A DNA stretch of 48,205 bases, from the NCBI RefSeq assembly GCF_900167155.1, contig NZ_FUXU01000032.1, positions 1 through 48,205 on the forward strand. The letters are read 5' to 3'. Origin of the DNA: Enterovibrio nigricans DSM 22720. GTDB taxonomy: Bacteria; Pseudomonadota; Gammaproteobacteria; Enterobacterales; Vibrionaceae. Position numbers and translations under genes: made by a program. Below, piece by piece: positions 13,720-22,254 of this stretch; position 1 is the first letter of the stretch; each line of letters begins with the position of its first letter. The notes under the pieces were generated by a model, which did not search any database, was not told where the DNA came from, and saw only the letters and a program-made list of their open reading frames with translations.

Positions 13720-15534
13720 ATGTCTGAACTCATACACGGTATCAGAACCATCGAGCAACTAAGTGGGCCGTTATCGGTTATTGAAGTTTCATCTTCAGTA
13801 ATTGGTGTATTCGGTACATCTGAACTTGCTACGCCGATGGAGATGTACCACACCACCAAACTTGAAGACGCTCAAAAGGTCTTTGGTAAAGGTTCGCTTC
13901 TTGATGCGATCACTCGCATTCATCGTTACGTGCCTAGCAACTCTATTATTTCATTTCCACTTGGGAAAGCGTCTGACTTCCCAGAGGTCGTTGTGCCTGA
14001 AACAACAGGTGTGACGTTCAGTACCTCTACCGCATCGGCTTATATTGATGATGGCGCGGTATCACCTGTTAAAACATTCAACCCTAAAGCGTTGACTATT
14101 GCCTATTCCAGTAGTGCGGCGGCAGTTGCAACGGTTGATGCATCAACAGGCGTGGTAACGCCACTGACCCAAGGCTCAACGATTATCACGGCTACGGTCA
14201 CGCTTCCTAGTGAAGCGGCAGAGGTCGCAGAAGCCAGTGAGGGTGAACAACCAGCAAAAGGTCGCAATGCAAAATCGCCATCACCTGCAACAGAAACGCA
14301 CACGTACACCCTAACGGTGGCGCAAACAAACCCTGATGCTTCGCTTGAATCATCTGGCGCATTGTTATCAAGCTCAGATGCCGTGGCTTGCATTGGCATG
14401 GACACATTACCTGTCTCTTTGACCAATCCGCACAATCTGACTGTGGTCTGGTCAATTGAAGATGAAACCGTGGCTCTTGTGGATTCAGCCAGTGGTGTTA
14501 TCTCGCCATTGAAAGAAGGCACGACGACGGTAACGGCAAAGTTAATGGCGAGTGATGCGGTTGCAGGTATGGTCTTAACCTACGAGTTAACGCTCAAAGA
14601 ACAAGATGACAAACTGCTTGCAGCCTTTATGAAAGCGTTACCGATGATGCGTAAAGCAAAGCAGCGATTTGGCTTCTTTCCAAAAATTAATATCGCACCA
14701 GGCATCTTACATAAACCAGGCGCAGCAGGTTTAGCAGTATCGGCTATCTCGACCATTCGCGGTGTTTGGATTTCAGACATGCCAGAGACGATATCAACGG
14801 TTGATGAAGCGATTGCTTATAAAGGTCAGTTCACTGACAAGCGTTTATACAGTGTTTGGCCTCGCCCTAAAGTGCTTAATGAAGAGGGTGCGACGGTTGT
14901 TGATTGGTACTCGCCTGGCATGGCTGGACTGATTGCTCAAGTTGACCGCAATCTAACCTCTCAAGCGATTGTCTCTCAAACGGGTTTTTGGTGCTCTCCG
15001 TCTAACTACGTGATGCCTGATGTGATTGGCCCGTCTATTGAGCTGGAGTACGTACCAAACGATCCAACCAGTGAAGTGAACCGCTTAAATGCGAATGGCA
15101 TTGCCACGCTGATGAATCACGGCGGCTGGAAGAACTTTGGTAACTACACCACGTCGTACCCAACCACTATGGACGCACTGAACTTTCTCTCATGGCGCAG
15201 AACGATGGATATCATCGAGGAGAGTATCGAGGATGCTTCTCGTCAGTTCTTAGATTTCCCAATGTTCACGTCGCCAACCGATATCGCCAACACAACCGCT
15301 GGTCGTGTGCGCGACACCGTGAACGATTACTTGCTAAGTAAAAATGGGACGGCCTTGGTATACAGCTCGATTTCAATTGAGAAAGAAGATAACCCTCTTT
15401 CTGAAATCATGAAGGGCAAAATCAAGTACCGCTATAAAGCGACGCCACCTGTGCCAATGCAAACCATTGAGTACGCCGCCGTGGTGTATGTGGAAGGCTT
15501 AGAAACTGCCTTTAACCAACTAATTTCAGGGTAA
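13720..15534 (+). CDS. Tail sheath protein with two inserted Ig-like (Big_2) domains
   Basis: A 604-residue contractile sheath subunit. Sheath sequence spans about residues 1-95, then resumes near 293 (LLAAFMKALPMMRKAKQRFG) and runs to the end, with typical RRTMDIIEESIEDASRQFL near the C-terminus. In between lie two bacterial Ig-like type 2 domains: about 97-203 (VATVDASTGVVTPLTQGSTI) and about 210-292 (VALVDSASGVISPLKEGTTT). An Ala/Glu/Pro-rich linker separates them. Such inserts would be displayed on the outside of the sheath. AAGGGGG lies before the ATG; candidate promoter B lies upstream. Confidence 0.92.
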   Translation: MSELIHGIRTIEQLSGPLSVIEVSSSVIGVFGTSELATPMEMYHTTKLEDAQKVFGKGSLLDAITRIHRYVPSNSIISFPLGKASDFPEVVVPETTGVTFSTSTASAYIDDGAVSPVKTFNPKALTIAYSSSAAAVATVDASTGVVTPLTQGSTIITATVTLPSEAAEVAEASEGEQPAKGRNAKSPSPATETHTYTLTVAQTNPDASLESSGALLSSSDAVACIGMDTLPVSLTNPHNLTVVWSIEDETVALVDSASGVISPLKEGTTTVTAKLMASDAVAGMVLTYELTLKEQDDKLLAAFMKALPMMRKAKQRFGFFPKINIAPGILHKPGAAGLAVSAISTIRGVWISDMPETISTVDEAIAYKGQFTDKRLYSVWPRPKVLNEEGATVVDWYSPGMAGLIAQVDRNLTSQAIVSQTGFWCSPSNYVMPDVIGPSIELEYVPNDPTSEVNRLNANGIATLMNHGGWKNFGNYTTSYPTTMDALNFLSWRRTMDIIEESIEDASRQFLDFPMFTSPTDIANTTAGRVRDTVNDYLLSKNGTALVYSSISIEKEDNPLSEIMKGKIKYRYKATPPVPMQTIEYAAVVYVEGLETAFNQLISG

Positions 15535-15541
15535 TTAACTC

Positions 15542-16054
15542 ATGGCAGAAACCAGTGTAATTATGCGCAACCCTATGGTCTTCATTAACGAGACTCACTA
15601 TGTGGGTCGTGTGAAGTCTGTAGCTTGTGAAATGACCAAGAAGATGATGTCTGTCGGTGGCATGGGTGGGGTCGGCAATATGGAGATCCCAACGGGCAAA
15701 TACGAGCCTGCGACGGCATCGGTTGAGTTCTCTTCGATTGCCAATGGTGATGTGGTTCAGCTCAATAAAAACGATGGTTTTGTGAAGCTTCGTATGACGG
15801 CGCAAATCCGTATGCTCGATGCAAGCTCAGGAACGCGCATCATTGACCAAGCGGTCACTCGTATTCATGGCTATGTGAAAAACCCACCTGTGCCTGGATA
15901 CAGCGATGATGGTTCACCGTACACCGCGCAAATTGCAGTCTCGTTCATTGAGATCTTAAACACTAGCGGTCGTATCTTCATGGTCGATTTTGTTAACGGC
16001 GTAATGTACCCAGACGGCAGTCCAGGTGAATACGGCATCACCGTTTCGTTCTAA
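15542..16054 (+). CDS. Phage major tail tube protein (P2 FII-like)
   Basis: A 170-residue tube protein directly after the sheath gene. The start VIMRNPMVFINETHYVGRVKS, the glycine-rich GGMGGVGNMEIPTGK loop and the closing YGITVSF strand are typical of P2 FII-type tubes. Tube hexamers stack inside the sheath along the tape measure and conduct DNA. Confidence 0.85.
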   Translation: MAETSVIMRNPMVFINETHYVGRVKSVACEMTKKMMSVGGMGGVGNMEIPTGKYEPATASVEFSSIANGDVVQLNKNDGFVKLRMTAQIRMLDASSGTRIIDQAVTRIHGYVKNPPVPGYSDDGSPYTAQIAVSFIEILNTSGRIFMVDFVNGVMYPDGSPGEYGITVSF

Positions 16055-16063
16055 GGGGTAAAC

Positions 16064-17038
16064 ATGCGAGTACGTAAGCTAAGAATTGTGGCAACAGGCA
16101 TTCAAAAAAACGGTCAACCCGTCACGAAAGCCCAATTGGAATCAGTGGTTAAAAACTACAAGCCTGACTCAAGGCCACCAGTCACACCGGGTCATCCCGC
16201 AAAAGGTGCTGACCAAACCTCTGCTCTAGGGCGTGTTGCCAACCTAAGAACGGAAGAATACGTCGAGAACGGCGTGACCAAAACGGGCTTGTTTGGTGAG
16301 GTGAACTACACGCAAGAGTTAGAAGCGCGTGAAGACAAAGGCGAGTTCGAAGGCTTTAGCGCAGGTATTCACCCTGTCCCTGAGCAAGATGGTGAGTGGT
16401 ACATGCACCACCTTGCGGTGCTCGGTCAATTACCGCCAGCCGCAGACACCAAAACATTAGATGTCATTAATCTCAGTGATTCCGATTTTAATGATCATTG
16501 TATTTATTTATCTGCCGAAGTCGGCAACAACGATGAGAATCTTGATATGAATGAAAAACAACTGGCGGCAATGAAAGCAGCAATGAAAGAAGTCGTGGAT
16601 GAGCGCCTGACTGCGGCAGGTGTTCTTGATAAAGATGGTAAACCTGTCGTGCCGCCTGTCACTAAACCAGAAGATAAATCTGATGGTGATAAAACAACGG
16701 TGACTGATGACAAAGGCCCATCAGAAGAAGTGAAAGCTCTTCAAGAAAGCATGGCAGGCGATCGCCGCCAGCAGCTAACAGAGCTGTCAGACTCTCGTGA
16801 AATGACGGATGGAATGCGTAAATCCATCAAGACCATGATTGATGGTGTGAGCGCAGTTGAGCTGTGCGCTTCTGGCGATAGCAACAAGTTCAATGAACTA
16901 AAAGCGTTGCTCAAAGAGATGCCAGAGAAAGCCTCAAACGCAACCAAGGCAGGCGACCTTGATAAATTATTGGAAGAAATCAACCTTGCTGATGAAGGTC
17001 AAAGCAAGAGCGGTGCTTTCGATTCTAAAGATTGGTAA
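16064..17038 (+). CDS. Mu I-like head maturation protease fused to scaffold
   Basis: A 324-residue protein. The N-terminal part (about residues 1-160) matches the Mu-like protease: PPVTPGHPAKGADQTSALGRV with the probable catalytic His, and GEFEGFSAGIHPVP with the probable nucleophile Ser. The C-terminal half is a Lys/Glu/Ala-rich, mostly helical scaffold. An internal ATG at 16547 (MNEKQLAAMKAAMKE) could give a separate scaffold, as Mu Z is made within I. It removes the scaffold during capsid maturation. Confidence 0.82.
   Translation: MRVRKLRIVATGIQKNGQPVTKAQLESVVKNYKPDSRPPVTPGHPAKGADQTSALGRVANLRTEEYVENGVTKTGLFGEVNYTQELEAREDKGEFEGFSAGIHPVPEQDGEWYMHHLAVLGQLPPAADTKTLDVINLSDSDFNDHCIYLSAEVGNNDENLDMNEKQLAAMKAAMKEVVDERLTAAGVLDKDGKPVVPPVTKPEDKSDGDKTTVTDDKGPSEEVKALQESMAGDRRQQLTELSDSREMTDGMRKSIKTMIDGVSAVELCASGDSNKFNELKALLKEMPEKASNATKAGDLDKLLEEINLADEGQSKSGAFDSKDW
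16547..17038 (+). CDS. Possible internal-start scaffold protein (Z-like)
   Basis: The same frame as the protease contains ATG 16547 at the border between protease and helical scaffold. Translation from it would give a 163-residue scaffold, analogous to Mu gpZ. The upstream ribosome site is weak (GATGAG about 13 nt before), so use of this start is unproven. Confidence 0.4.
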   Translation: MNEKQLAAMKAAMKEVVDERLTAAGVLDKDGKPVVPPVTKPEDKSDGDKTTVTDDKGPSEEVKALQESMAGDRRQQLTELSDSREMTDGMRKSIKTMIDGVSAVELCASGDSNKFNELKALLKEMPEKASNATKAGDLDKLLEEINLADEGQSKSGAFDSKDW

Positions 17039-17052
17039 TAAGGAAGCAGATC

Positions 17053-17412
17053 ATGAAATGTTCAGTAAGTGCAAGTTTACTCCATGGCTCTAGCATTGTT
17101 GCGCCAATCTCATCTGGCCCCAAAATTCACCAGATCATCGTGGTGGGTTCATTAAGTGGCTTAATGCCTGGTCATGCTGTGGTCATCGATGCAACAGGCG
17201 TCAAGGCGCGTTGGGATGGCAGTGCGCCAACAGCAACAGAAGCGATCGGTATTGTGACGGTTACTCAAATGCCTGGTGATAAATCCGTGTCGGTATTGAG
17301 AACCGGTGACTTTATCCGTCAAGGTGTCGCGCTTGCAGATGGCTCAGCGTTAAGCGCCGCGCAAGACTTCATTTTGTCTCAACATGGTCTTTGGTCTGAA
17401 GGGGCTTGGTAA
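17053..17412 (+). CDS. Head decoration protein
   Basis: A 119-residue protein rich in Ser, Gly and Val, from ATG 17053 with AAGGAAG upstream. The beta-rich pattern (GLMPGHAVVIDATGVKARWDG, EAIGIVTVTQM, VSVLRTGDFIRQGVAL) is typical of decoration proteins of the lambda D/HDPD kind that stabilise the capsid surface. The position between protease and capsid supports this. Its TAA overlaps the next start. Confidence 0.75.
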   Translation: MKCSVSASLLHGSSIVAPISSGPKIHQIIVVGSLSGLMPGHAVVIDATGVKARWDGSAPTATEAIGIVTVTQMPGDKSVSVLRTGDFIRQGVALADGSALSAAQDFILSQHGLWSEGAW

Positions 17413-18197
17413 TGGATAAGAACAACGAGCAACGTATCGCGCAACTCGATAACGCCTTTGCAGGTGCGCTGGATGATTTATCGCATTCGGTGATTTCCCT
17501 AGGTGGTCACTCTCGCATTCTTCTTAATCGAAGTGGTTGTGAAGAAAGCATTGTGCTTGTCATTGCAAGCTCAATGGCACTTGGTGGCATTGCCAGTGAA
17601 TACAACAAGCTGCTAGGTAAAGAATCGACTTTTTCAGCAAGCGTGCAAGCGCTGTTTGGTGATGCGGTTAAACAAGCGATTGCAGGCAATCTGAAATCAA
17701 TGCCACCTCGCGAACTGAGCGATGAAGAGTTTGATGCTGAGATGAAAAAGCGATTACCTGAATCATACGATCTTCTTTCATCACTCAATCAGCATGGCGG
17801 TGATGCTCAATCGTTCTTGGCTTCACTCGCAAAAGAGCCATCAATTGATGTCATTGAAAGTGAATTGATTGATGGGTCGCTGCCTAGCGTTGACCTGAAC
17901 GTGAGCAAACAAGATGCAGCGCCATTAACCATCGGCTTTAACTGTGATGATGCGCAGTATCTTCTTGATGCCAATGATGCGATTGGCTCAACGATTGCGC
18001 TTCCTGTGGATGTGTATAACCCACACAACCAAAGCGTGAAGTTTGAAACATCCGATCCAACAGTGCTACGCGTGAATGAAGCGACAGGTGAATTAACCGC
18101 AGTGAAAGTTGGCTCTGCCACCATCACGGCAACGCTCAGCAAAAAAGGCGACCACAAGCGCATTCAGTCATCACTCGATGTTCTTATTGACGGTTAA
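17412..18197 (+). CDS. Unknown head-region protein with C-terminal Ig-like domain
   Basis: A 261-residue protein whose ATG overlaps the decoration protein stop. Residues 1-150 are mostly helical with no family I recognise (LDNAFAGALDDLSHSVISLGG, PPRELSDEEFDAEMKKRLPE). Residues about 190-261 resemble a Big_2 Ig-like domain (KFETSDPTVLRVNEATGEL, AVKVGSATITATLSKKG). The same domain type is inserted in the sheath. It lies between the decoration and capsid genes, so it is probably a minor capsid or surface-display protein; this is inference. Confidence 0.65.
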   Translation: MDKNNEQRIAQLDNAFAGALDDLSHSVISLGGHSRILLNRSGCEESIVLVIASSMALGGIASEYNKLLGKESTFSASVQALFGDAVKQAIAGNLKSMPPRELSDEEFDAEMKKRLPESYDLLSSLNQHGGDAQSFLASLAKEPSIDVIESELIDGSLPSVDLNVSKQDAAPLTIGFNCDDAQYLLDANDAIGSTIALPVDVYNPHNQSVKFETSDPTVLRVNEATGELTAVKVGSATITATLSKKGDHKRIQSSLDVLIDG

Positions 18198-18239
18198 TTA
18201 CCCTCAGATTGAAAACAACTAGGCATTCAAATGGCCTGC

Positions 18240-18267
18240 TTTAAAGGCCATTTAAACCCCATTTAAA
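18240..18267. repeat. Three TTTAAA boxes at 11-bp spacing before the capsid gene
   Basis: TTTAAA at 18240, 18251 and 18262, the same triple array as at 292-319. The last box ends 12 nt before the capsid ATG and borders its ribosome site AAAAGAGAAG. May be an operator or a translational control element. Confidence 0.55.
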
Positions 18268-18279
18268 AGAGAAGTTATT

Positions 18280-19305
18280 ATGGATATTTACGATATTGTC
18301 CGCGGTATGTTAAGCGCTGATAAGTTTGGCGAGATTCTAAACCGTTACAAGCAAAAGAAAGCCGTTCCAATGCGCATTCGTAAGCGCGTGTTTGGTGCAG
18401 CCATCATGTGGCCATCTGCGAAAATCCCTTGGTCGGTACTAAAAGAGTCACTGTCTAACATTCCTGTTGTTCGCCGTGGTACAGCGCCGTTTCGTGATGC
18501 AGGTGAAGGCATTGAACTGACTGAAATCATTCCTCAAGGCTTCGATGTGCTTCACTGGATTTCAGCGGCAAACTTGAACAACTACAAAACGCAAGGTCTG
18601 AAAAATATCCAATCGTATTTGGACATCGTTCAGTTTGCGAAGATGCGTAAAATTGAAAAGTCCACCGAAGCGCTTTGTGCTCAAGCGTTAACGGGTAAGA
18701 TTTCTTACCCAATGAAGAGCGAAAACGGCGCACTTGAAACGTTCGATGTGGATTTTGGTCAAACGCTTCGTTACACCTTTGAAAAGAGCCTGCTTAGCCC
18801 TGACGCTACGATTGCTAATGTGTTTAGCGCATTGCAAGAAATGGATGCCAAGCTGCAAGATAAAGGCTACGGCGATGATGTCGTGACGCTTTGCGGTAAG
18901 ACACTATTTGCTAAGATTATCGACCTAGCAAGTAACGTGAAAAGTAACGTGAAAAGTAACGTACTGAGCGTGACCTTTGGCGATAAGAACGTCAATATTG
19001 GCGGCTATGTGGTTGAGCTTGAAAACGGTTCATATGAGACGGTGATTGCAGGCAATAAAACCGTTCAGAAAACCGTACCAGACGATCAAATGGTGATGAT
19101 TGATATCGCCGCAGGCCATAACTTCTATTACGCCGCGATTGATGATTTGGATGCGAACTTGCAAGCGTTGCCGTTCTTCACCAAACCTATCAAGAAAGAC
19201 GCGCCAAGTGGTATTGATTTGAACATTCAATCTAAGCCTCTTCCAGCCGTCGTGGTGAATGTGATTTGTTGGTCAGATGACGCGCTAAAACCTGTCGCTG
19301 GTTAA
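18280..19305 (+). CDS. Major capsid protein, Mu gpT-like
   Basis: A 341-residue HK97-fold capsid protein of the Mu-like T family. The order in the late block (protease/scaffold, decoration, capsid, gp36-like, portal, F) fits this. Recognisable parts are VPMRIRKRVFGAAIMWPSAK, the long helix near LDIVQFAKMRKIEKSTEAL, and DDVVTLCGKTLFAKIID. A short repeat gives SNVKSNVKSNV near residues 218-228, in a loop. The gene appears intact. Confidence 0.85.
   Translation: MDIYDIVRGMLSADKFGEILNRYKQKKAVPMRIRKRVFGAAIMWPSAKIPWSVLKESLSNIPVVRRGTAPFRDAGEGIELTEIIPQGFDVLHWISAANLNNYKTQGLKNIQSYLDIVQFAKMRKIEKSTEALCAQALTGKISYPMKSENGALETFDVDFGQTLRYTFEKSLLSPDATIANVFSALQEMDAKLQDKGYGDDVVTLCGKTLFAKIIDLASNVKSNVKSNVLSVTFGDKNVNIGGYVVELENGSYETVIAGNKTVQKTVPDDQMVMIDIAAGHNFYYAAIDDLDANLQALPFFTKPIKKDAPSGIDLNIQSKPLPAVVVNVICWSDDALKPVAG
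18931..18962 (+). repeat. Short tandem repeat inside the capsid gene
   Basis: The 12-nt unit AGTAACGTGAAA is present 2.7 times at 18931-18962, in frame, encoding SNVK repeats. It is probably a recent slippage expansion in a surface loop. Confidence 0.6.
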
Positions 19306-19309
19306 TCGT

Positions 19310-19747
19310 ATGGCGATGACCTTAGCTCAATTAAAGGGAATGGTCACTATCGAGGGCGTATCACGCGCCCTTGATAATCAAATCTATAATTCCCTAACCA
19401 GCAATAGTGAAAATAACGCGGACGTGGCTTGCAATCGAGCCGCTATCTGGGCGTATTCTCATATCAACTTAAAATCAAAAGCTAACGAGTTATTGACACC
19501 AGACCAAAAAGAGATCATCACCGAAGCGATGATCACAATGGCAATCTATGAGCTATTACGCATCAGCGAGTTTCTTGATGAAGAGTACAAGACCGATGCG
19601 ATTAATCTAATGAATGCAGCCTTGGGTATTGCTGGCAGTAGTTCAGAGGGTAATGGTTCAAGTTTTATTGGAGCTGCGAGCGCCCACGATGAAAAATCAC
19701 ACATTAACAAGTTTGGTAGCGCATCTTCCCGTCGATACCATCGATAA
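19310..19747 (+). CDS. Mu gp36-like head-tail adaptor (DUF1320-like)
   Basis: A 145-residue protein directly after the capsid gene, mostly helical (AIWAYSHINLKSKANELL, ITEAMITMAIYELLRI). Size, helicity and position suit the Mu gp36/DUF1320 proteins at the head-tail joint. The Ser/Gly-rich C-terminus overlaps the portal start by 59 nt. The family call is mainly positional. Confidence 0.55.
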   Translation: MAMTLAQLKGMVTIEGVSRALDNQIYNSLTSNSENNADVACNRAAIWAYSHINLKSKANELLTPDQKEIITEAMITMAIYELLRISEFLDEEYKTDAINLMNAALGIAGSSSEGNGSSFIGAASAHDEKSHINKFGSASSRRYHR

Positions 19748-20782
19748 CCACCATCCTCTGCCTTATGAATTCGGGCAGGTTGATTCAGCGCAAACAAGCT
19801 ACTACTTTCAAGCCATCAGAGCCATGCTGCTTGATGATGAGGTCGCCTCAGATGTTGAGCTGCGACACGCAACCGCAATGACAATCCCCTTTGTTATTTC
19901 AGGCAATGACGCTGATGTGACCTTTGCAAAACAAATCCTTGATGATTTTGATCTCGATGACCTCATGGAGCAGATGCTCAGAGCCACTGAGTTTGGCTTT
20001 CAGCCTATTGAGCTGTTTTGGGAAAAGCGAGATGGGTTATACATCCCTGTTAACTCAGAGCCTAAACGCCCAGAGCAGTTTCGATTGAAAAAAGATGGCT
20101 CAGTGTTCTACGCCAACTATGCCTATCAAATGCAATCCCCACCGATGGGTAAAATTATCAGTGTCGTTCGAGACCAATCAAGTGATCGCCCTTATGGAAA
20201 GTCAGTTCTCGAATCGCTATGGGCCATTTGGCAGAGTAAGTGGATTTCATGGGCCAACATTGAACGCCTTGGTGAGAAATACGCGATCCCGTCTGTGGTG
20301 GCACTTGTCCCCAATGCAACAGACCAGGGACAGTAAATCAAGTTGCTGAAAACTTAGCGCCGATTGAAAACGGGAGTTCTGTTGCGCTGGCTGGAGTTAC
20401 TGATGTCAAACTGTTGACCGTATCAGGCAAAGTGACAGAACTACTTGATATCGTCAAAGCGATTGATACGAAAATATCTAAAACCATCACAGGGCAAACC
20501 CTGACATCCAACACGCAAAGTCATGGCTCTCGTTCTCTCGGTGAGGTTCACGAACGCGCCGCCATGCGTATCTCAATGAAAGATGCCAAGATGGTGTTTA
20601 AGCATTTGAACAAGACGCTATTTAAGTGGATTTTTGAGTTAAATGGTCGTCCAGGGAGAATTAAAATCAGCGTTGATAAAGAGAAGTATCAAGAGCTGGT
20701 GGACAAGGTAACCTCAAGCGGTACAGTCGATAAAATCGAACTGTCTGATGTAAAAGGCTCGGAGCATTTATGCATTCTTTAA
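19689..20782 (+). pseudogene. Portal protein (DUF935, Mu gp29-like) with a one-base frameshift
   Basis: The first frame (19689-20336) shows the DUF935 pattern: MTIPFVISGND, ATEFGFQPIELFWEK, SDRPYGKSVLESLWAIWQSK and EKYAIPSVVALVPNAT. It then ends early (DQGQ-stop). From 20327 a second frame continues as TVNQVAENLAPIENGSSVALAGV to TGA/TAA at 20782, which is the expected next DUF935 segment. Restoring one G in the run at 20327-20329 joins both into about 364 residues. No canonical slippery heptamer is present. The repaired protein is shorter than Mu gp29 (about 500). Without repair no functional portal is made. Confidence 0.82.
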
Positions 20783-22101
20783 AAGACATTGCCGCGCTTG
20801 AAAAAGACAACTTAACCAAACTAAAGCGCCTTGAAGATAAGGCGCTTTTTTTTACGTCAAGTGAACTTTCAAAAGCCATTAAAGCGGCGTTTAAATCTGA
20901 TTTAGACACCATTAAAAGCCGTGATATCACCACGTTCTCTGAAACGTATACTGCCTCAATGATGGTGAGTTGGTTGCTTGGTCAATACCATGTGCTCAAA
21001 TCGGTGGATGAAAATATTGAGCTAAGTAGCGCACCTATTTATCTCGCGGTTGAGCCTATCCCTTTTCAAGAAGCGATTGATTCATTAAAGGCAATGATAC
21101 CGACCGACAGTTGGGAGTATCGCCAAACAGAAGCGGCGGTAAAGCTGCGCTCTTTTACCATTGCTAACGTTTCAGGTGGCGAAGCGATTAACCGCGTTAA
21201 AAAGCTCTACACGCAAGCCTTGGAAGATGGCGCATCCAAATCAGAAACCTTACAAAAGCTTGATGGCTTTATGGAGCAAGCTGGCATAGCACAAGCAAAC
21301 CCATACTGGTTAGAGCTTCATTATCGCAACAATATGATGACTGCGTACAATTCAGGGCGCTGGACTCAAGTTGCGAATAATGATTTGGTTCAATACTTGG
21401 TTTATTCGTCCGTGATGGACGCAGGCACAACAGAGCTATGTCGTCACCTTGATGACGTAGCAAAACCTAAAGACGATCCATTCTGGGAAATCTACTACCC
21501 ACCCAATCACCACAAATGCCGTGGTACGGTTTCGCCTATGTCGGAAAAGCAATTTAACGCACTGCCAAGCTCATCCCGAAAAAAATCCGCTAGCGTCGAT
21601 AATACCCAAATTGCAGGTAGCGACACGATGAGCAAAGAGCATCAATTTAAAAGCTCGCCAGTGGTTGCACTAAAAAGCATTCCTCGCTCATTAATGAAAG
21701 AAGCCAAAGAATTTGGTTTAGTGGAAAGCATTCTTGAACACTCATCCAAGCAAAGTAAAAAGGAATTACAAGAGCAAATAAGCAGAGCGTCACAATTAGC
21801 GATACCGATTAAGCCATTAAAAGAAGCAATAGACGATACGCCAAAATTAAATCCTTATTATGAAATGATAAGCGAGCGATTAATCGCAGATAGTGATGAG
21901 GTATTATTTGGCTTTACAGAAGACAGCGCAGCATCTGGTGATTTCATTCCATCTCTACAGTTTATCTTGCACTTAGACGATGAACTGGCTGCAATGGCTC
22001 ATGTGGCAGCGTTTGACAGTGAGCAGGTCTATCGTATTGATGCGGTTTCGAGAGCAGATTTAAAAGAGGGTGAGCATATTGCTGTAAATACAAAAGAATA
22101 A
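20770..22101 (+). CDS. Mu F-like minor head protein
   Basis: A 443-residue head morphogenesis protein of the Mu gpF/SPP1 gp7 family. The conserved core runs from WLELHYRNNMMTAYNSGRW to DPFWEIYYPPNHHKCRGTVSP at about residues 178-260. The protein continues with a Lys/Ser-rich linker and a C-terminal domain of about 130 residues that I do not recognise. The start overlaps the portal end by 13 nt. Minor head proteins of this type sit near the portal and may be ejected with DNA. Confidence 0.85.
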   Translation: MHSLKDIAALEKDNLTKLKRLEDKALFFTSSELSKAIKAAFKSDLDTIKSRDITTFSETYTASMMVSWLLGQYHVLKSVDENIELSSAPIYLAVEPIPFQEAIDSLKAMIPTDSWEYRQTEAAVKLRSFTIANVSGGEAINRVKKLYTQALEDGASKSETLQKLDGFMEQAGIAQANPYWLELHYRNNMMTAYNSGRWTQVANNDLVQYLVYSSVMDAGTTELCRHLDDVAKPKDDPFWEIYYPPNHHKCRGTVSPMSEKQFNALPSSSRKKSASVDNTQIAGSDTMSKEHQFKSSPVVALKSIPRSLMKEAKEFGLVESILEHSSKQSKKELQEQISRASQLAIPIKPLKEAIDDTPKLNPYYEMISERLIADSDEVLFGFTEDSAASGDFIPSLQFILHLDDELAAMAHVAAFDSEQVYRIDAVSRADLKEGEHIAVNTKE

Positions 22102-22135
22102 AAACAGAATAAAAACAAAATAAAATGCAATTAAA

Positions 22136-22166
22136 TAAAAAGACCGATATTAATTCGGTCTTTTTT
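22136..22166. terminator. Bidirectional terminator between convergent phage genes
   Basis: AAAAAGACCGA, loop TATTAAT, TCGGTCTTTTTT. A tracts on one side and T tracts on the other allow use from both strands. It lies between Mu F (+) and the tape measure (-). Confidence 0.85.
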
Positions 22167-22254
22167 GTTGGTGGGCAATAATTAATTTGCATTAATATTA
22201 GATTGCTAATGTTGATATTGAATCATCAGTTTTAATATTATTTTGCTGGTGGCG

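Noticed and set aside
14103-14522. Long open frames opposite the sheath gene
   Set aside because: They mirror the low-complexity Ig-like insert on the other strand and have no ribosome site.
18931-18962. Short direct repeats as a CRISPR array
   Set aside because: Contiguous 12-nt in-frame repeats without spacers, inside the capsid gene.
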